Below are positions 54,929 to 64,000 of a stretch of DNA of 64,000 bases, piece after piece. A program made the position numbers and the translations under genes. Position 1 is the first letter of the stretch, and the number at the start of each line of letters is the position of its first letter. Below the pieces are notes generated by a model. That model searched no databases. It was not told where the DNA came from and worked only from the letters and a program-made list of their open reading frames with translations. Source of the DNA: JABWBP01 sp964522165. GTDB lineage: Bacteria; Calditrichota; Calditrichia; RBG-13-44-9; J075. The stretch is from positions 1 through 64,000 of the forward strand of contig CAZFVV010000002.1 of NCBI GenBank assembly GCA_964522165.1, written 5' to 3'.

Positions 54929-57900
54929 TTATTGATTAAGCTTGAGCCAGTCTTCTTCAAGCTGTATCAAAAGATCCTCTGATTGAGTAGCGCCTAATGT
55001 TGGGAAGCTACTGTCTGGCCATTCTCCATAAGCTACAATTCTGCGATTCTTTAATTCACGAATATACTCAAACTCAAAGCCCAGAGCATGAGCACTGGCA
55101 ATCCCTGATGCAATTTCTTGTCGTGACATCCGGTTGTTAAACTTGGATGACCTGACATATCTGCGTGCATAATAAGAATGTTTTGCGTAGAATAGTTTCT
55201 TTAAAGACAAATGAATCAGAGGTGCAAAAATAACTATACTGATAGCGATCAACATGAAGAACATAATAATTATATCAATCGATACACCGAACAGTTTAAA
55301 AGTTGTTGCGGAACCGTCATTAGTGGTCGCCCCTTCAAAACCAAGAATAGAGGTGATTGCGTATCCCGAAAGAACCATTAACGTAAATAAAGTTAATGGC
55401 ATAAATAAAAAAATAAGATATTGAATAGCATCACGCATACTATTGATTTTTCTTTCTGCTTTCTTTTTGTTTGAGTCCTCACTTAAAGATGGTTTCTGAC
55501 GGTTATGAGATTCTGTTACAGATTGATTGTGGTTTCCTTTGAGCCTGTGGAGAAAATTATCAGATAAATTCAGCAACCATCGTTTGGGTAAAAACAGTAT
55601 AGATGCGCAAAGTAATAATAGCTGAAATGAGATGAAGTTTGTGCTTGGAAAAAGATCAACTTGAAGCCATAAATTTATATAATAAGAAAACATTATAATT
55701 GTCCATAAAGAAATAATAATACGAAAAGCAAACTCCCATACTTTATAGATATCTGATTTCCCCTCAGCTATTTGACGAAAAGATACCAAGGCACCAAACA
55801 TGGAAACGAAGAGCACAATGATTGATAGAGTGGAGAGATATATAATGACTATTTCATAATAAAACAAGCAGATCAGTAGAAACAATACCCAACCGAACAA
55901 AAAACCGTACATATCATAGAGTTTATTGCGAAGGTTCCTTCGTAATTCTTCAAACTTGCCAGAGATTCGTAATGAGAAAAATAAGTTTTTCCGATGCCTG
56001 AAAAGCTCTCGTCTGCGAAATTTCATAAAATGGCTTGAAAAACGTTCTATATTTTCCCTATCTATAAATGAGAGATGGCGAACCGCCTTAAATGCAGTCT
56101 CGATAATAAGCACACTTTTGCTATTAAGAATCCGGAAAAGAAGATTATTAATTCGAGGTCTTGGAGCAATACAAACAGCCTCAACCGCTATTTTTTTTAA
56201 CATAGGGTCAAGTGGTTGGATATAAAGGAATTCGAGAAAGTCAGCTAATTTAGCATGATAGCGTGTTAAAAGCTCTATACGTGAATTAAAAGCATTATAC
56301 AGAAATCTCAGTAAGTTTACGATTTCAATTTTATCTTTGTTTTTAAGTTTTGACATGTCTAACCGCGCCAAAGTAGATTTATAATCATTTATATTCTTAG
56401 CTATTTTTTCACTACAGTCTTCAATTGTTACCTTAATATAATTATCATAGACCACCATTCTATCTAGAACCGGCATATACCGATTCAAAAAACCAGAAAT
56501 CTGTAAATTAAAGAGAAAATTAGAGAGTTTTTTCCAAACCCGATGAAAGCCAAAAAATAATGGATCGAAATGAAAATCCTTTAACGACTTAGTTTTGAGT
56601 GCCAATTCACTGTACTCTTTATCCAGTTCTACAATTTTTTGCCAGGGTGCTAATTTCGAGTTCGCTATCTTCGATAGTTCTTGCCAGCAGAAATTCGCTA
56701 TCTCCAATGCTTTATTGTCGGGTGCTGTTTCACAGTATAAGACCAAAGCATCCCACCAGCGAGTATCAGATTTAATAGACTCCAAATTATGTGTTCCAAT
56801 ATTATCTTTCAGAATTTTTTGACTAAGGAAGTATTCGGCAAAACGACGATGGACAAAACTAAATCTTGGTTCCATTTCATCACTAAGCCGTCCAATAACC
56901 GCATGTTTAAGTGCTCTAAGAACTGCATCATTTTTTTTAATACCAGCATACTCTCTTAGGTCATCGACCTTAATTTCTAATCCGGAATCAGATGTTTGAT
57001 ACATGAAATAAGCGATTTCAATCGATGCGTTGAGTAGTTCCTCTTTAGACAGATTAAACCGGTCTAATTGTTCGGACACTTTTTGGATACGCTTGTTAAT
57101 AAAAGATTCATAGATTTGTGAACGATTTTCTGGAAAATTGTCGTTCTCTTTTAAGTATTGCAACAACATCTCATGATTGAACGGGTTCTTAAGCTCTGAT
57201 ACCCGATATGGATTATCCTTGAAAATTCTGTGTATGATTTCCTCGGCTTGTTCCGGATTAGAGTTTAAGCGGATGTTTTGTCGTATTTTTTCATCTGTAA
57301 ATGGTTGAATCTCAAGTATAATCTCTGCGTTGAACCGTGATGATGGCTGGCGAAAATAACGAGACGATAATACCCCTCTTGAATAGTGGGCGCCACCAGA
57401 AATAAACATGTCAATTGCATATGATATTTCATCGATGATTTTTGAAGATTCCTCGGCATCCATCACAACTGGAATCTCATCGAAAGAATCTAATATAAAA
57501 AATATTCGACCATTTTCGACAAGTGTGTCGAAATAGTCATCTATGATTTGTTGAAGATGAGTAGTTCCTCTTGACCATAAATACCTTTTGATGAATGCAG
57601 TCAAATCCTTTGTAATAGAATTAGTGTTACTATTCTGGTCGATCCTTATATGCCATTCCTTCAAATTAACATAAATGGGAATCTTATTGGTGTTAGGTAC
57701 TTCTTTTAGCAAATCTCGGCACAATTCACGCAGGGCAACACTTTTTCCTGAACCTGGTTCGCCTAAGACCAAGAACGATCTTGCCTTTTGGTTCGTTTTT
57801 AAAGCATTCAGTAGATCTGTTAATTTTTTGTGAGTTCGTAATTTAGTCCTTACAGAGACCTTTGCGTCTAATGGTGTAAATTTTTCTGAGCTCCAACTAG

Positions 57901-58225
57901 TATCCTGATCAATATCTGTTAGAATCCGGTTTAGTGCATCACGAAAAGCATCCCGTTTTTTAATAGGCATATCATTCTTAATAGATTGAGGATGTTTACC
58001 CATTGCTGTGGTATAAAGATGCTTAACCATAAAATATATTCCTGGTAGGAGGAAAGTAAAAATGATGGATAGAATGTAATAAGAACTGGTGATTTCGTCA
58101 TTATAAGTCTTAAGCGCGGAAAACAAATTTGTGGCGTTATCCAGTGTAAACAACCACCAATAAACAATGAGAATTACCAAAGCCAGAGAAGCAACTATTA
58201 TTAAAGCATTTTTTCTTTTCTTCAT
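54929..58225 (-). CDS. Membrane-bound NACHT-type STAND NTPase
   Basis: 1098 residues in AT-rich DNA. Two N-terminal membrane helices (about residues 7-26 and 49-68) precede a NACHT domain. That domain has Walker A GEPGSGKS (155-162) and the NACHT-type Walker B FFILDSFDEIP (D246, D249, E250), where the paired acidic residues separate NACHT from plain AAA proteins. SSRYFRQ (sensor) and the winged-helix-like FSFVHRRFAEYFLSQ follow. A helical region lies at about 470-740. At least five or six more membrane helices (about residues 750-1010) end in a soluble tail. Bacterial NACHT and related STAND proteins often act in antiphage defence, and a membrane effector would fit abortive infection. This function is inferred, not shown. 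Confidence 0.88.
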   Translation of the reverse strand: MKKRKNALIIVASLALVILIVYWWLFTLDNATNLFSALKTYNDEITSSYYILSIIFTFLLPGIYFMVKHLYTTAMGKHPQSIKNDMPIKKRDAFRDALNRILTDIDQDTSWSSEKFTPLDAKVSVRTKLRTHKKLTDLLNALKTNQKARSFLVLGEPGSGKSVALRELCRDLLKEVPNTNKIPIYVNLKEWHIRIDQNSNTNSITKDLTAFIKRYLWSRGTTHLQQIIDDYFDTLVENGRIFFILDSFDEIPVVMDAEESSKIIDEISYAIDMFISGGAHYSRGVLSSRYFRQPSSRFNAEIILEIQPFTDEKIRQNIRLNSNPEQAEEIIHRIFKDNPYRVSELKNPFNHEMLLQYLKENDNFPENRSQIYESFINKRIQKVSEQLDRFNLSKEELLNASIEIAYFMYQTSDSGLEIKVDDLREYAGIKKNDAVLRALKHAVIGRLSDEMEPRFSFVHRRFAEYFLSQKILKDNIGTHNLESIKSDTRWWDALVLYCETAPDNKALEIANFCWQELSKIANSKLAPWQKIVELDKEYSELALKTKSLKDFHFDPLFFGFHRVWKKLSNFLFNLQISGFLNRYMPVLDRMVVYDNYIKVTIEDCSEKIAKNINDYKSTLARLDMSKLKNKDKIEIVNLLRFLYNAFNSRIELLTRYHAKLADFLEFLYIQPLDPMLKKIAVEAVCIAPRPRINNLLFRILNSKSVLIIETAFKAVRHLSFIDRENIERFSSHFMKFRRRELFRHRKNLFFSLRISGKFEELRRNLRNKLYDMYGFLFGWVLFLLICLFYYEIVIIYLSTLSIIVLFVSMFGALVSFRQIAEGKSDIYKVWEFAFRIIISLWTIIMFSYYINLWLQVDLFPSTNFISFQLLLLCASILFLPKRWLLNLSDNFLHRLKGNHNQSVTESHNRQKPSLSEDSNKKKAERKINSMRDAIQYLIFLFMPLTLFTLMVLSGYAITSILGFEGATTNDGSATTFKLFGVSIDIIIMFFMLIAISIVIFAPLIHLSLKKLFYAKHSYYARRYVRSSKFNNRMSRQEIASGIASAHALGFEFEYIRELKNRRIVAYGEWPDSSFPTLGATQSEDLLIQLEEDWLKLNQ

Positions 58226-58693
58226 GGCAAAATAATTTTATTTGTTTCCAATTAATCTGAACTTGAGAATCCTTAAAATCAGCAAAATTTATCACTCTTT
58301 ACTCGGGAATTCAACCGGTTCTTTTTTTGAACCCCTTTCCCCGCCCCCACCCGGCCAACCGGCCACGGCAACATCTCTTCCGGGCACAAAACCGGTTTTG
58401 CCCGAGGGAGTGATTAAATGCTTGCTTAAAATCCCGCCTCAAAGTAGATTGCCAGCGCAAGAAAAGTGCAAAGTGCAAAATGAAAAATACAAAATGCAAA
58501 GATTGACCCCGCGATTGCGGGAATAAAAAGGAAAAAGGGAAAAGGGTAGGGGAGGGGGTGGGAGCGATTATAAAGTCACGCGCTAAATCAGGGCAGCGTT
58601 TTCTCGCAACACTAAAACACCAAACCACCCAAACCACTCAAACACCCAAACCCTCAAACACTAAAACACTAAAAACACCCTATTGCGATTTCT
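58226..58693. other. Intergenic region with palindrome and simple AACAC-type repeats
   Basis: CGGGCACAAAACCGGTTTTGCCCG-type palindrome at 58381-58404 (one bulged base) and a run of AACACTAAAACACC/CAAACACCC units at 58607-58680 are the only structures seen. The second group resembles the AACACC repeats near 40208. No gene is supported. Confidence 0.6.
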
Positions 58694-60610
58694 ATGAAAA
58701 TACCCCCCGTTGCAATCACAATAACTATGCTGGCGTTTGCGGCAATCTTTGCCGAGGAACCTCCCCATAACCGGGTTCCCTCCTGGGCGGCGGAGGCGGT
58801 CTGGTATCAAATCTTTCCGGAACGCTTTTGGAACGGCGACCGCGGCAACGATCCCGCTCCGCCGGATTTGTCCGGGGGCTGGCCGTTTTTTATTCCGGAA
58901 GATTGGCAAATCCACCCCTGGACTTCGGATTGGTATGAATTACAGCCCTGGGAGAAGGGCATCGACTGGAGCCGGGTATCGGAGGGGGCAAAGCCCGGGG
59001 AGCCCAATTTCGACGCCTGCGCGGGGCTGCGCCGCTACGGGGGCGATTTGCAAGGGGTGATCGACCGCCTCGATTATTTGCAGGATTTGGGAATTACCGC
59101 CGTTTATTTCAATCCCCTGTTCGAATCCCCTTCCCTGCACAAGTACGACGCGGCGATGTTTCATCACATTGATAATAATTTCGGCCCCGATCCCGGCGGG
59201 GATCGCCATCTCTGGGAAAATGAACATCCCGCCGACCCCGCCACCTGGCATTGGACTGCCGCCGACCTCCTGTTCCTGGATTTGATCCGGGAATGCCATC
59301 AACGGGGGATCAAGGTGATCATCGACGGGGTGTTCAACCATACCGGGAATACCTTCTGGGCCTTCCGGGACGTGCTCAAAAATCAGCAAAAATCGCCTTA
59401 TAAAGATTGGTACGTCATCAAACAGTGGGATGACCCCGTCACCCCGGAGAATGAACTCGATTACCAGTGCTGGAACGGCATCCATACCCTGCCGGAGTTC
59501 CGGCAGGATGAAAACGGCCTGGCGAGCGGTCCCCGGGAGCACGTGCACGCCATCGTCAAACGCTGGATGGACCCCGACGGCGACGGGGACCCCGCGGACG
59601 GCATTGACGGCTGGCGGCTCGACGTGGCCGAAAAGGTGCACATCAATTTCTGGAAAGAATTCCGCGGTTGGGTGAAGGAAATCAACCCGGGGGCCTACAT
59701 CACCGGGGAAGTATGGTGGGAGGACTGGCGGCAGTACCGCATGTTCAACGCCGCGCCCTGGTTCGACGGCGCATTCGACGCGGTGATGAACTACCGCTTT
59801 GCCCGGGCCCTGCAGCAATTCGTGATCAACCGGGAGCAGCAGATCTCCATGCAAGCTTTTGTTGACAGCTTGCAGGCGGTCTATCGCGATTATCCCTGGC
59901 AAAACGTGCTGGCCTGCCAAAACCTGATGGACAGCCACGACGTGGATCGCCTCGCCTCCCAAATCGTCAACCCCGACCGCTGGTACGACCACGGCGCTAA
60001 TCCCCTGCAAAATCCTGCCTACGATGTTCGCAAACCCACCGATTTGGAGCGCCGCAAGCAGCGGCTGATCATCGGGCTGCAAATGGCCCTGCCCGGCGCG
60101 CCGATGGTCTATTACGGCGACGAAGCGGGCATGTGGGGCGCAGACGATCCGGATTGCCGCAAGCCCATGCTCTGGCCGGAATTGCTATACGACGCCGAGG
60201 CTGCCCATCCTCTAAGAAAATCCCGCCCCGCGGATTCCGTGGCATTCGACCAGGAGCTGTTCGAGTGGTATAAAAAAATGATCGCGCTGCGCCGCCGGAA
60301 CCGGGAGCTGGCCCTGGGTCGCATCGAATTCCTCCATGCCGGCGACGCCGGTTCCGAAGGAAAACATTCGCCGAAGACGCTAGCCTTCCGGCGCGATTGG
60401 GAGGATCAGAACTGCGTGGTGGTGGTGAACAGCGGAGAGGAGGCCGCCTCCATTGATCTGAACCCGGGGGAAAATATTACCCCCGGCGCTGTTTTAATCG
60501 ATCTACTGGATAACTCCGCGCAACCGCTGCCAGCCGCGAAGATTTCCGTCTCATTGGAACCATTGGAAATCAAAATATTCAAAATTACCCCATCATCCCG
60601 CCACCAATGA
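58694..60610 (+). CDS. Secreted GH13 alpha-amylase family glycoside hydrolase
   Basis: 638 residues. A signal peptide (about residues 1-20, ending AAIFAEE) sends it to the periplasm or outside. The GH13 catalytic barrel has all four conserved regions: DGVFNHTG, GWRLDVAEKV with nucleophile D310, ITGEVWWE with acid/base E339 and NLMDSHDVDRL with D416. The insertion pattern and WYQIFPERFWNGD opening resemble neopullulanase/cyclomaltodextrinase-type enzymes. A C-terminal beta domain follows. It hydrolyses alpha-1,4 (perhaps alpha-1,6) glucans. Its stop overlaps the next gene's start (ATGA), indicating translational coupling. Confidence 0.94.
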   Translation: MKIPPVAITITMLAFAAIFAEEPPHNRVPSWAAEAVWYQIFPERFWNGDRGNDPAPPDLSGGWPFFIPEDWQIHPWTSDWYELQPWEKGIDWSRVSEGAKPGEPNFDACAGLRRYGGDLQGVIDRLDYLQDLGITAVYFNPLFESPSLHKYDAAMFHHIDNNFGPDPGGDRHLWENEHPADPATWHWTAADLLFLDLIRECHQRGIKVIIDGVFNHTGNTFWAFRDVLKNQQKSPYKDWYVIKQWDDPVTPENELDYQCWNGIHTLPEFRQDENGLASGPREHVHAIVKRWMDPDGDGDPADGIDGWRLDVAEKVHINFWKEFRGWVKEINPGAYITGEVWWEDWRQYRMFNAAPWFDGAFDAVMNYRFARALQQFVINREQQISMQAFVDSLQAVYRDYPWQNVLACQNLMDSHDVDRLASQIVNPDRWYDHGANPLQNPAYDVRKPTDLERRKQRLIIGLQMALPGAPMVYYGDEAGMWGADDPDCRKPMLWPELLYDAEAAHPLRKSRPADSVAFDQELFEWYKKMIALRRRNRELALGRIEFLHAGDAGSEGKHSPKTLAFRRDWEDQNCVVVVNSGEEAASIDLNPGENITPGAVLIDLLDNSAQPLPAAKISVSLEPLEIKIFKITPSSRHQ

Positions 60611-62655
60611 AGCCCGCTCCACTCTCCAAATCCCGCCGCATCCTCTTTACCGCGCTGATGTTGCTCCTCCCGGTTCTGCTGCTAACGCTGGCTGAACTGG
60701 CCCTGCGCCTGTTCGGTTACGGGGAAAGTTACCCGCTGGTACATAAAAGAATCATCTTTGGGAAGGAAAAATACGTGGTCAACCGGGAGATCGGGCAGCG
60801 CTATTTTTTCCTGCCGGAAGCGAAAACCCCGGAAGCCAGCGAGGAAGTGTTCGACCTCGTTAAAAAGCCCAATACCGTGCGCATTTTTTGCCTGGGCGAA
60901 TCGACCACCGCGGGATTTCCTTACGAGATCAATGCCACCTTCCCGTTCCAGTTGCAGCACCGCCTGCGCGAGGCGCTCACGGAAAGCGGGGCGGAGGTGA
61001 TCAACTTAGGCATTGCCGCGGTGAACAGCCACACCGTGCGGGATTTGCTCCCGGAGGTGTTAGAATTGCAGCCTGACGTCCTCATTATATATATGGGGCA
61101 CAACGAATTTTACGGGGCGCACGGGGTAGGCTCTTCCCAATACGTCAGCAGCAGCCGCTTTGGGATTGCGGCCTACCTGAAACTGCGCCGGCTGCGCCTT
61201 ACCCGCTTGCTGGAACAGGTCATCAGCAGCGCGGGGGGAAAACCCGGCGCAGATAAAGCCTCGCCCCGCTCCATGATGGAAGCGATGGCGAGAGACCAGG
61301 CCATTCCCCTGGATTCGGAAAAATTTCAAATCGCCTGCCGCAATTTCGAGGAAAACTTAAAGGACATTATCGAAAGCGCCAAAAACCGCAACGTGCAGGT
61401 GTTAGTGAGCAACCTGGTCTCCAATTTGAAGGACCAGCCGCCCTTCGTTTCCGGTTACTCTCCTGCGACGGATGAATTTACCCGCCGGCGCTGCGAGAGC
61501 CTGTTGTTAGAAGGCCGGGGGCTGTTAGAATCCGGGCAGTTTGAAGCGGCGCGGGAAACCTTTACCCGCGTGCTGGAACTGGATAGCGCCGCGGCGGAAG
61601 CGCAATATTACCTGGGAAAATCCCTCCTGGCCGCAGGCGACAGCGCCCGGGCCTATGCCCGTTTCGCCAAAGCCCGCGACCTCGACCGGCTGCGCTTCCG
61701 CGCCCCGGGAATATTCAACCGCATCATTCAACAAGTCGCCGCGCAGGAAAATATTCCCCTCCTGGACATGAAAGCGGTGTTCCGCGCCGCCAGCCCCGGG
61801 GGAATTCCCGGCAAGGATCTGTTTTGGGAGCACCTGCACCCCAATTTCGACGGCTACCGGTTGATGGCGCAGGCGTTCCTGGAGGCGCTGCGCGCCCTCC
61901 AGGTGATCAATCCCCCGGAGCCGGTCGGGTATAAAGCGGATTTGTTCCAGCCGGAAAATCTGCGCCGGATTATCAAAGAATTTCCCCGCGACAGCGCCGG
62001 TGTCACGGAGTTGGACCTGGAATTCGGGGCATATCGCAATTACTTCCTGGTGAACCGCTGGCCTTTTCCGGAGCGCCCGGTGGACCTGGCGAGCTACCAG
62101 CCCGTGGGGTCGGAAATCACCAAATCCTTAGCCGTCAAACACTTCCGGGAGAATACCTACTGGGATGAAGCGCATTACGAGCTGGCGCAGCATTACTTAG
62201 ACCACGGCCAGCCCTACCGCGCCTTGCGGGAGTATCGCGCCGTGCATCTCGCCTTCCCGGAAAATTATTTCCCGGCGATGAAGATGGGCGACGTGATGAT
62301 CGGCCTCCAGGAATACGCAATAGCGAAGCGCTGGTACGATAAGGCGCTGGAATTGAATCCGCAAAATCCCTTCCTGCTGGCGAAAATGGGCAACCTGTAC
62401 GTCTTCGTGCGCCAGTTCAAAGAAGCGGTGGAATATTTTACTGAAACCTTGAAAGCGGATTCGACCCGCCCGGTATTCTCGGCCTATGAAAAAGCCAATC
62501 TTCTCTACCTCGCCGGGGTCAGCCACGCCAATTTGAAAAACTGGCCGGAAGCCCGCCGCCTGTTAGATGAAGCCCTGCGCTTGCAGCCCGGCTTCGAGCC
62601 GGCAGAAAAACTGAAACTGGATATACAGAATTATCTTGCGAACCCAAAAAAATAG
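60607..62655 (+). CDS. Membrane-anchored SGNH-hydrolase-like protein with TPR repeats
   Basis: 682 residues. An N-terminal helix (about residues 12-34) anchors it, so the bulk is extracytoplasmic. The SGNH fold is indicated by FCLGESTTAGFPY (block I, nucleophile Ser in GEST), LGIAAVNSHT, IIYMGHNEFYG (block III-like) and the late EHLHPNFDGYRLMAQ (block V with the catalytic His). TPR-like helices interrupt the hydrolase between blocks III and V (about residues 300-370), and a second TPR set fills the C-terminus (about 515-680). Esterase or acetyltransferase action on a surface polysaccharide is possible. It overlaps the amylase gene by four bases. Confidence 0.88.
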   Translation: MKPAPLSKSRRILFTALMLLLPVLLLTLAELALRLFGYGESYPLVHKRIIFGKEKYVVNREIGQRYFFLPEAKTPEASEEVFDLVKKPNTVRIFCLGESTTAGFPYEINATFPFQLQHRLREALTESGAEVINLGIAAVNSHTVRDLLPEVLELQPDVLIIYMGHNEFYGAHGVGSSQYVSSSRFGIAAYLKLRRLRLTRLLEQVISSAGGKPGADKASPRSMMEAMARDQAIPLDSEKFQIACRNFEENLKDIIESAKNRNVQVLVSNLVSNLKDQPPFVSGYSPATDEFTRRRCESLLLEGRGLLESGQFEAARETFTRVLELDSAAAEAQYYLGKSLLAAGDSARAYARFAKARDLDRLRFRAPGIFNRIIQQVAAQENIPLLDMKAVFRAASPGGIPGKDLFWEHLHPNFDGYRLMAQAFLEALRALQVINPPEPVGYKADLFQPENLRRIIKEFPRDSAGVTELDLEFGAYRNYFLVNRWPFPERPVDLASYQPVGSEITKSLAVKHFRENTYWDEAHYELAQHYLDHGQPYRALREYRAVHLAFPENYFPAMKMGDVMIGLQEYAIAKRWYDKALELNPQNPFLLAKMGNLYVFVRQFKEAVEYFTETLKADSTRPVFSAYEKANLLYLAGVSHANLKNWPEARRLLDEALRLQPGFEPAEKLKLDIQNYLANPKK

Positions 62656-62658
62656 GGC

Positions 62659-62732
62659 AGGAGTGTCAAGCTTCAGCTTGACCAGCGCCAAAATTTAGCT
62701 TGATCACTGTCAAACTAAAGTTTGACACTCCT
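62659..62732. repeat. Family B hairpin, copy 3
   Basis: AGGAGTGTCAAGCTTCAGCT at the left and CTAAAGTTTGACACTCCT at the right form the outer stem, and internal GCTTGA-type motifs add further pairing. It starts three bases behind the preceding stop codon, like the copies behind mutM and the YbbR gene. Confidence 0.82.
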
Positions 62733-62751
62733 GTGAACACCCGAGCACATT

Positions 62752-64000
62752 ATGATTCGTTATCTTTTCATTATAATCGGAATTTCTTGGTTCCTGCCGC
62801 TGCCCGGGTGCAAAGAGAAATCACCGGAGCAGCAGGCGGTGGCGCGGGTGGGGAAAGAGGAGATCCGCTTCGATGATTTTCTTTACGATTTCACGGTTTT
62901 TCCCCAGTACCGCGGAACCCTCACCCTGCGCGAAGCCCGCTTGCAGCATCTCAACCAGATGGCGGATCGGGCCGTCCTGTACCTGGCTGCGGAAGAGGAC
63001 GGCCTGGAAAACACTCCCGAAATTCAGAGCCGCCTGCGCTACATCGAGCACAAGGAAGTATTGAAGCGCCTCTACCAGAAGGACGTGCTGGATAAAATCC
63101 CGGTCAGCGACGAAGAGGCCTGGGAAGAGTATAAACGCAGCAGTATCCGGGTAAAACTCCGCCATTTATTCGCCCCGACCCGTGAAGAAGCGGAAATCTA
63201 TTACCGCCGCTTGCAATCCGGGGAGAGCTTCGAGAAACTGGCCCGGGAAACCTTTTTAGACTCCACCCTGGCCGGCAGCGGCGGCGATTTGGGCTTCGTT
63301 TCTATTGCCGACCTCGACCCGTTCCTGGCCGACAGCGTGTACAACCTGCGCATCGGGCAGGTATCCCATCCCTTGAAATCCTCCTTCGGGTATCACATCA
63401 TGCGGGTGGAGGACGTCAAGCAGTCGGTCTTCCTGAGCCGGGAGTACTTTACGGAGCATAAAGAGGATTACGCCAATTCCCTGAAAAACCGCCGCGCCCG
63501 GGTAAGAAGCGCCGAGTATCTGGCGGAGAAACTGAAAGGCAAATCCGTGACCGTCAAAACCGCGGTGCTGCGGGAACTGCTGGATTTCAGCAAGGGGTAC
63601 ATTAACCTTCGCCGCCGGGAGACTCCCCTGCCGGCGCCCCGGGTAACCGACCTCGAATTAGAAAACATTGCCGGCAATGCCGGGGACTTGCTCGACCGGG
63701 CGCTGGTAGAATTCAACGGCGAGCGCTGGAGCGTGGGGGAATTCTTGGGTAAACTTCAAGAGATGCCTCCCTTGCACCGCCCTTATATCAGCAACGAGAA
63801 GGCGCTGGCGCGCCACCTCATCGACATGGTGCGGGATGAATTGCTGCTGCGGGAGGCCTACCGCCAGGGAATTCACAATGACCGGGCGCTGCAGGAAACC
63901 ATCGCCCACTGGCGCAAACAATTATTGGCGGACGAGTTCAAAAAGCGTATTTATTGGGCGGAGTACCAGCAGGAAGACCCCGGAAAGTGGCAGGCCCGCA
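62752..64000 (+). CDS. Parvulin-type peptidyl-prolyl isomerase lipoprotein (3' end beyond window)
   Basis: 416 codons are visible from the ATG at 62752. The signal ends in lipobox LPLPGC (Cys 20). A SurA/PrsA-like helical N-domain (VARVGKEEIRFDDFLYDF... to DVLDKIPVSDEEA) is followed by a parvulin domain at about residues 128-225: KLRHLFAPTREEAEIYYRRLQSG, then GSGGDLGFV and SSFGYHIMRVED, the usual active-site edges. Such lipoproteins help fold outer-membrane or exported proteins, which fits a genome with T9SS cargo. It is in line with the GH13 and SGNH genes but separated from them by a family B hairpin. Confidence 0.92.
   Translation, partial: MIRYLFIIIGISWFLPLPGCKEKSPEQQAVARVGKEEIRFDDFLYDFTVFPQYRGTLTLREARLQHLNQMADRAVLYLAAEEDGLENTPEIQSRLRYIEHKEVLKRLYQKDVLDKIPVSDEEAWEEYKRSSIRVKLRHLFAPTREEAEIYYRRLQSGESFEKLARETFLDSTLAGSGGDLGFVSIADLDPFLADSVYNLRIGQVSHPLKSSFGYHIMRVEDVKQSVFLSREYFTEHKEDYANSLKNRRARVRSAEYLAEKLKGKSVTVKTAVLRELLDFSKGYINLRRRETPLPAPRVTDLELENIAGNAGDLLDRALVEFNGERWSVGEFLGKLQEMPPLHRPYISNEKALARHLIDMVRDELLLREAYRQGIHNDRALQETIAHWRKQLLADEFKKRIYWAEYQQEDPGKWQAR

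Overview
The window looks like part of a draft genome (a scaffold with one 100-N gap at 37325-37424) from a Gram-negative bacterium of the FCB superphylum. Four proteins end in a complete type IX secretion (T9SS) tail of the 'NYPNPFNP...IRY.L' type, and a fifth runs off the left edge inside a matching C-terminal module. With the mostly GC-rich coding sequence and many short palindromic intergenic repeats, this resembles candidate phylum KSB1/Calditrichota-like bacteria. That placement is inference, since no rRNA or tRNA gene was seen.

Layout. 1-6865: two large exported T9SS proteins, a subtilase and a duplicated-domain protein sharing dockerin-like modules. 7357-15208: an S9 peptidase lipoprotein and a thioester-type alpha-2-macroglobulin lipoprotein. 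15483-16404: DUF983 and Uma2 proteins. 16513-23730: a respiratory locus with an Fe-S-type Rrf2 regulator, its likely operator, cytochrome bd (cydA, cydB) and the CydDC ABC transporter. 23809-24548: a DUF1579-like gene followed by an attC-like hairpin, possibly a lone integron cassette. 24614-34414: housekeeping genes (YbjQ, MsrA, cupin, YkgJ-like, UppP, MutM, SAM hydrolase, YbbR, TsaD, VWA membrane protein). 34446-35367: a toxin-antitoxin-like locus with frame disruption. 35399-42295: the PrkA / YeaH / SpoVR stress cluster with one extra gene, interrupted by a T9SS beta-propeller gene and the assembly gap. 43248-48075: citrate synthase of mitochondrial type, Uma2, a biotin-dependent carboxylase subunit and a lipoprotein. 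48309-48447: an 18-codon Lys-alternating ORF with a strong SD and a terminator. 48473-53109: two T9SS repeat proteins. 53639-58225: an AT-rich island with a membrane-anchored NACHT NTPase and an unknown membrane partner, the best candidate here for an undescribed (defence-type) system. 58694-64000: a secreted GH13 amylase, an SGNH-TPR protein and a parvulin lipoprotein.

The intergenic DNA is itself notable. At least five families of short palindromic or interspersed repeats occupy most gaps. Several sit within a few bases of stop codons. One supplies the last codons of tsaD, and several create false N-terminal extensions in front of cydB, cydD, cydC and the VWA gene.
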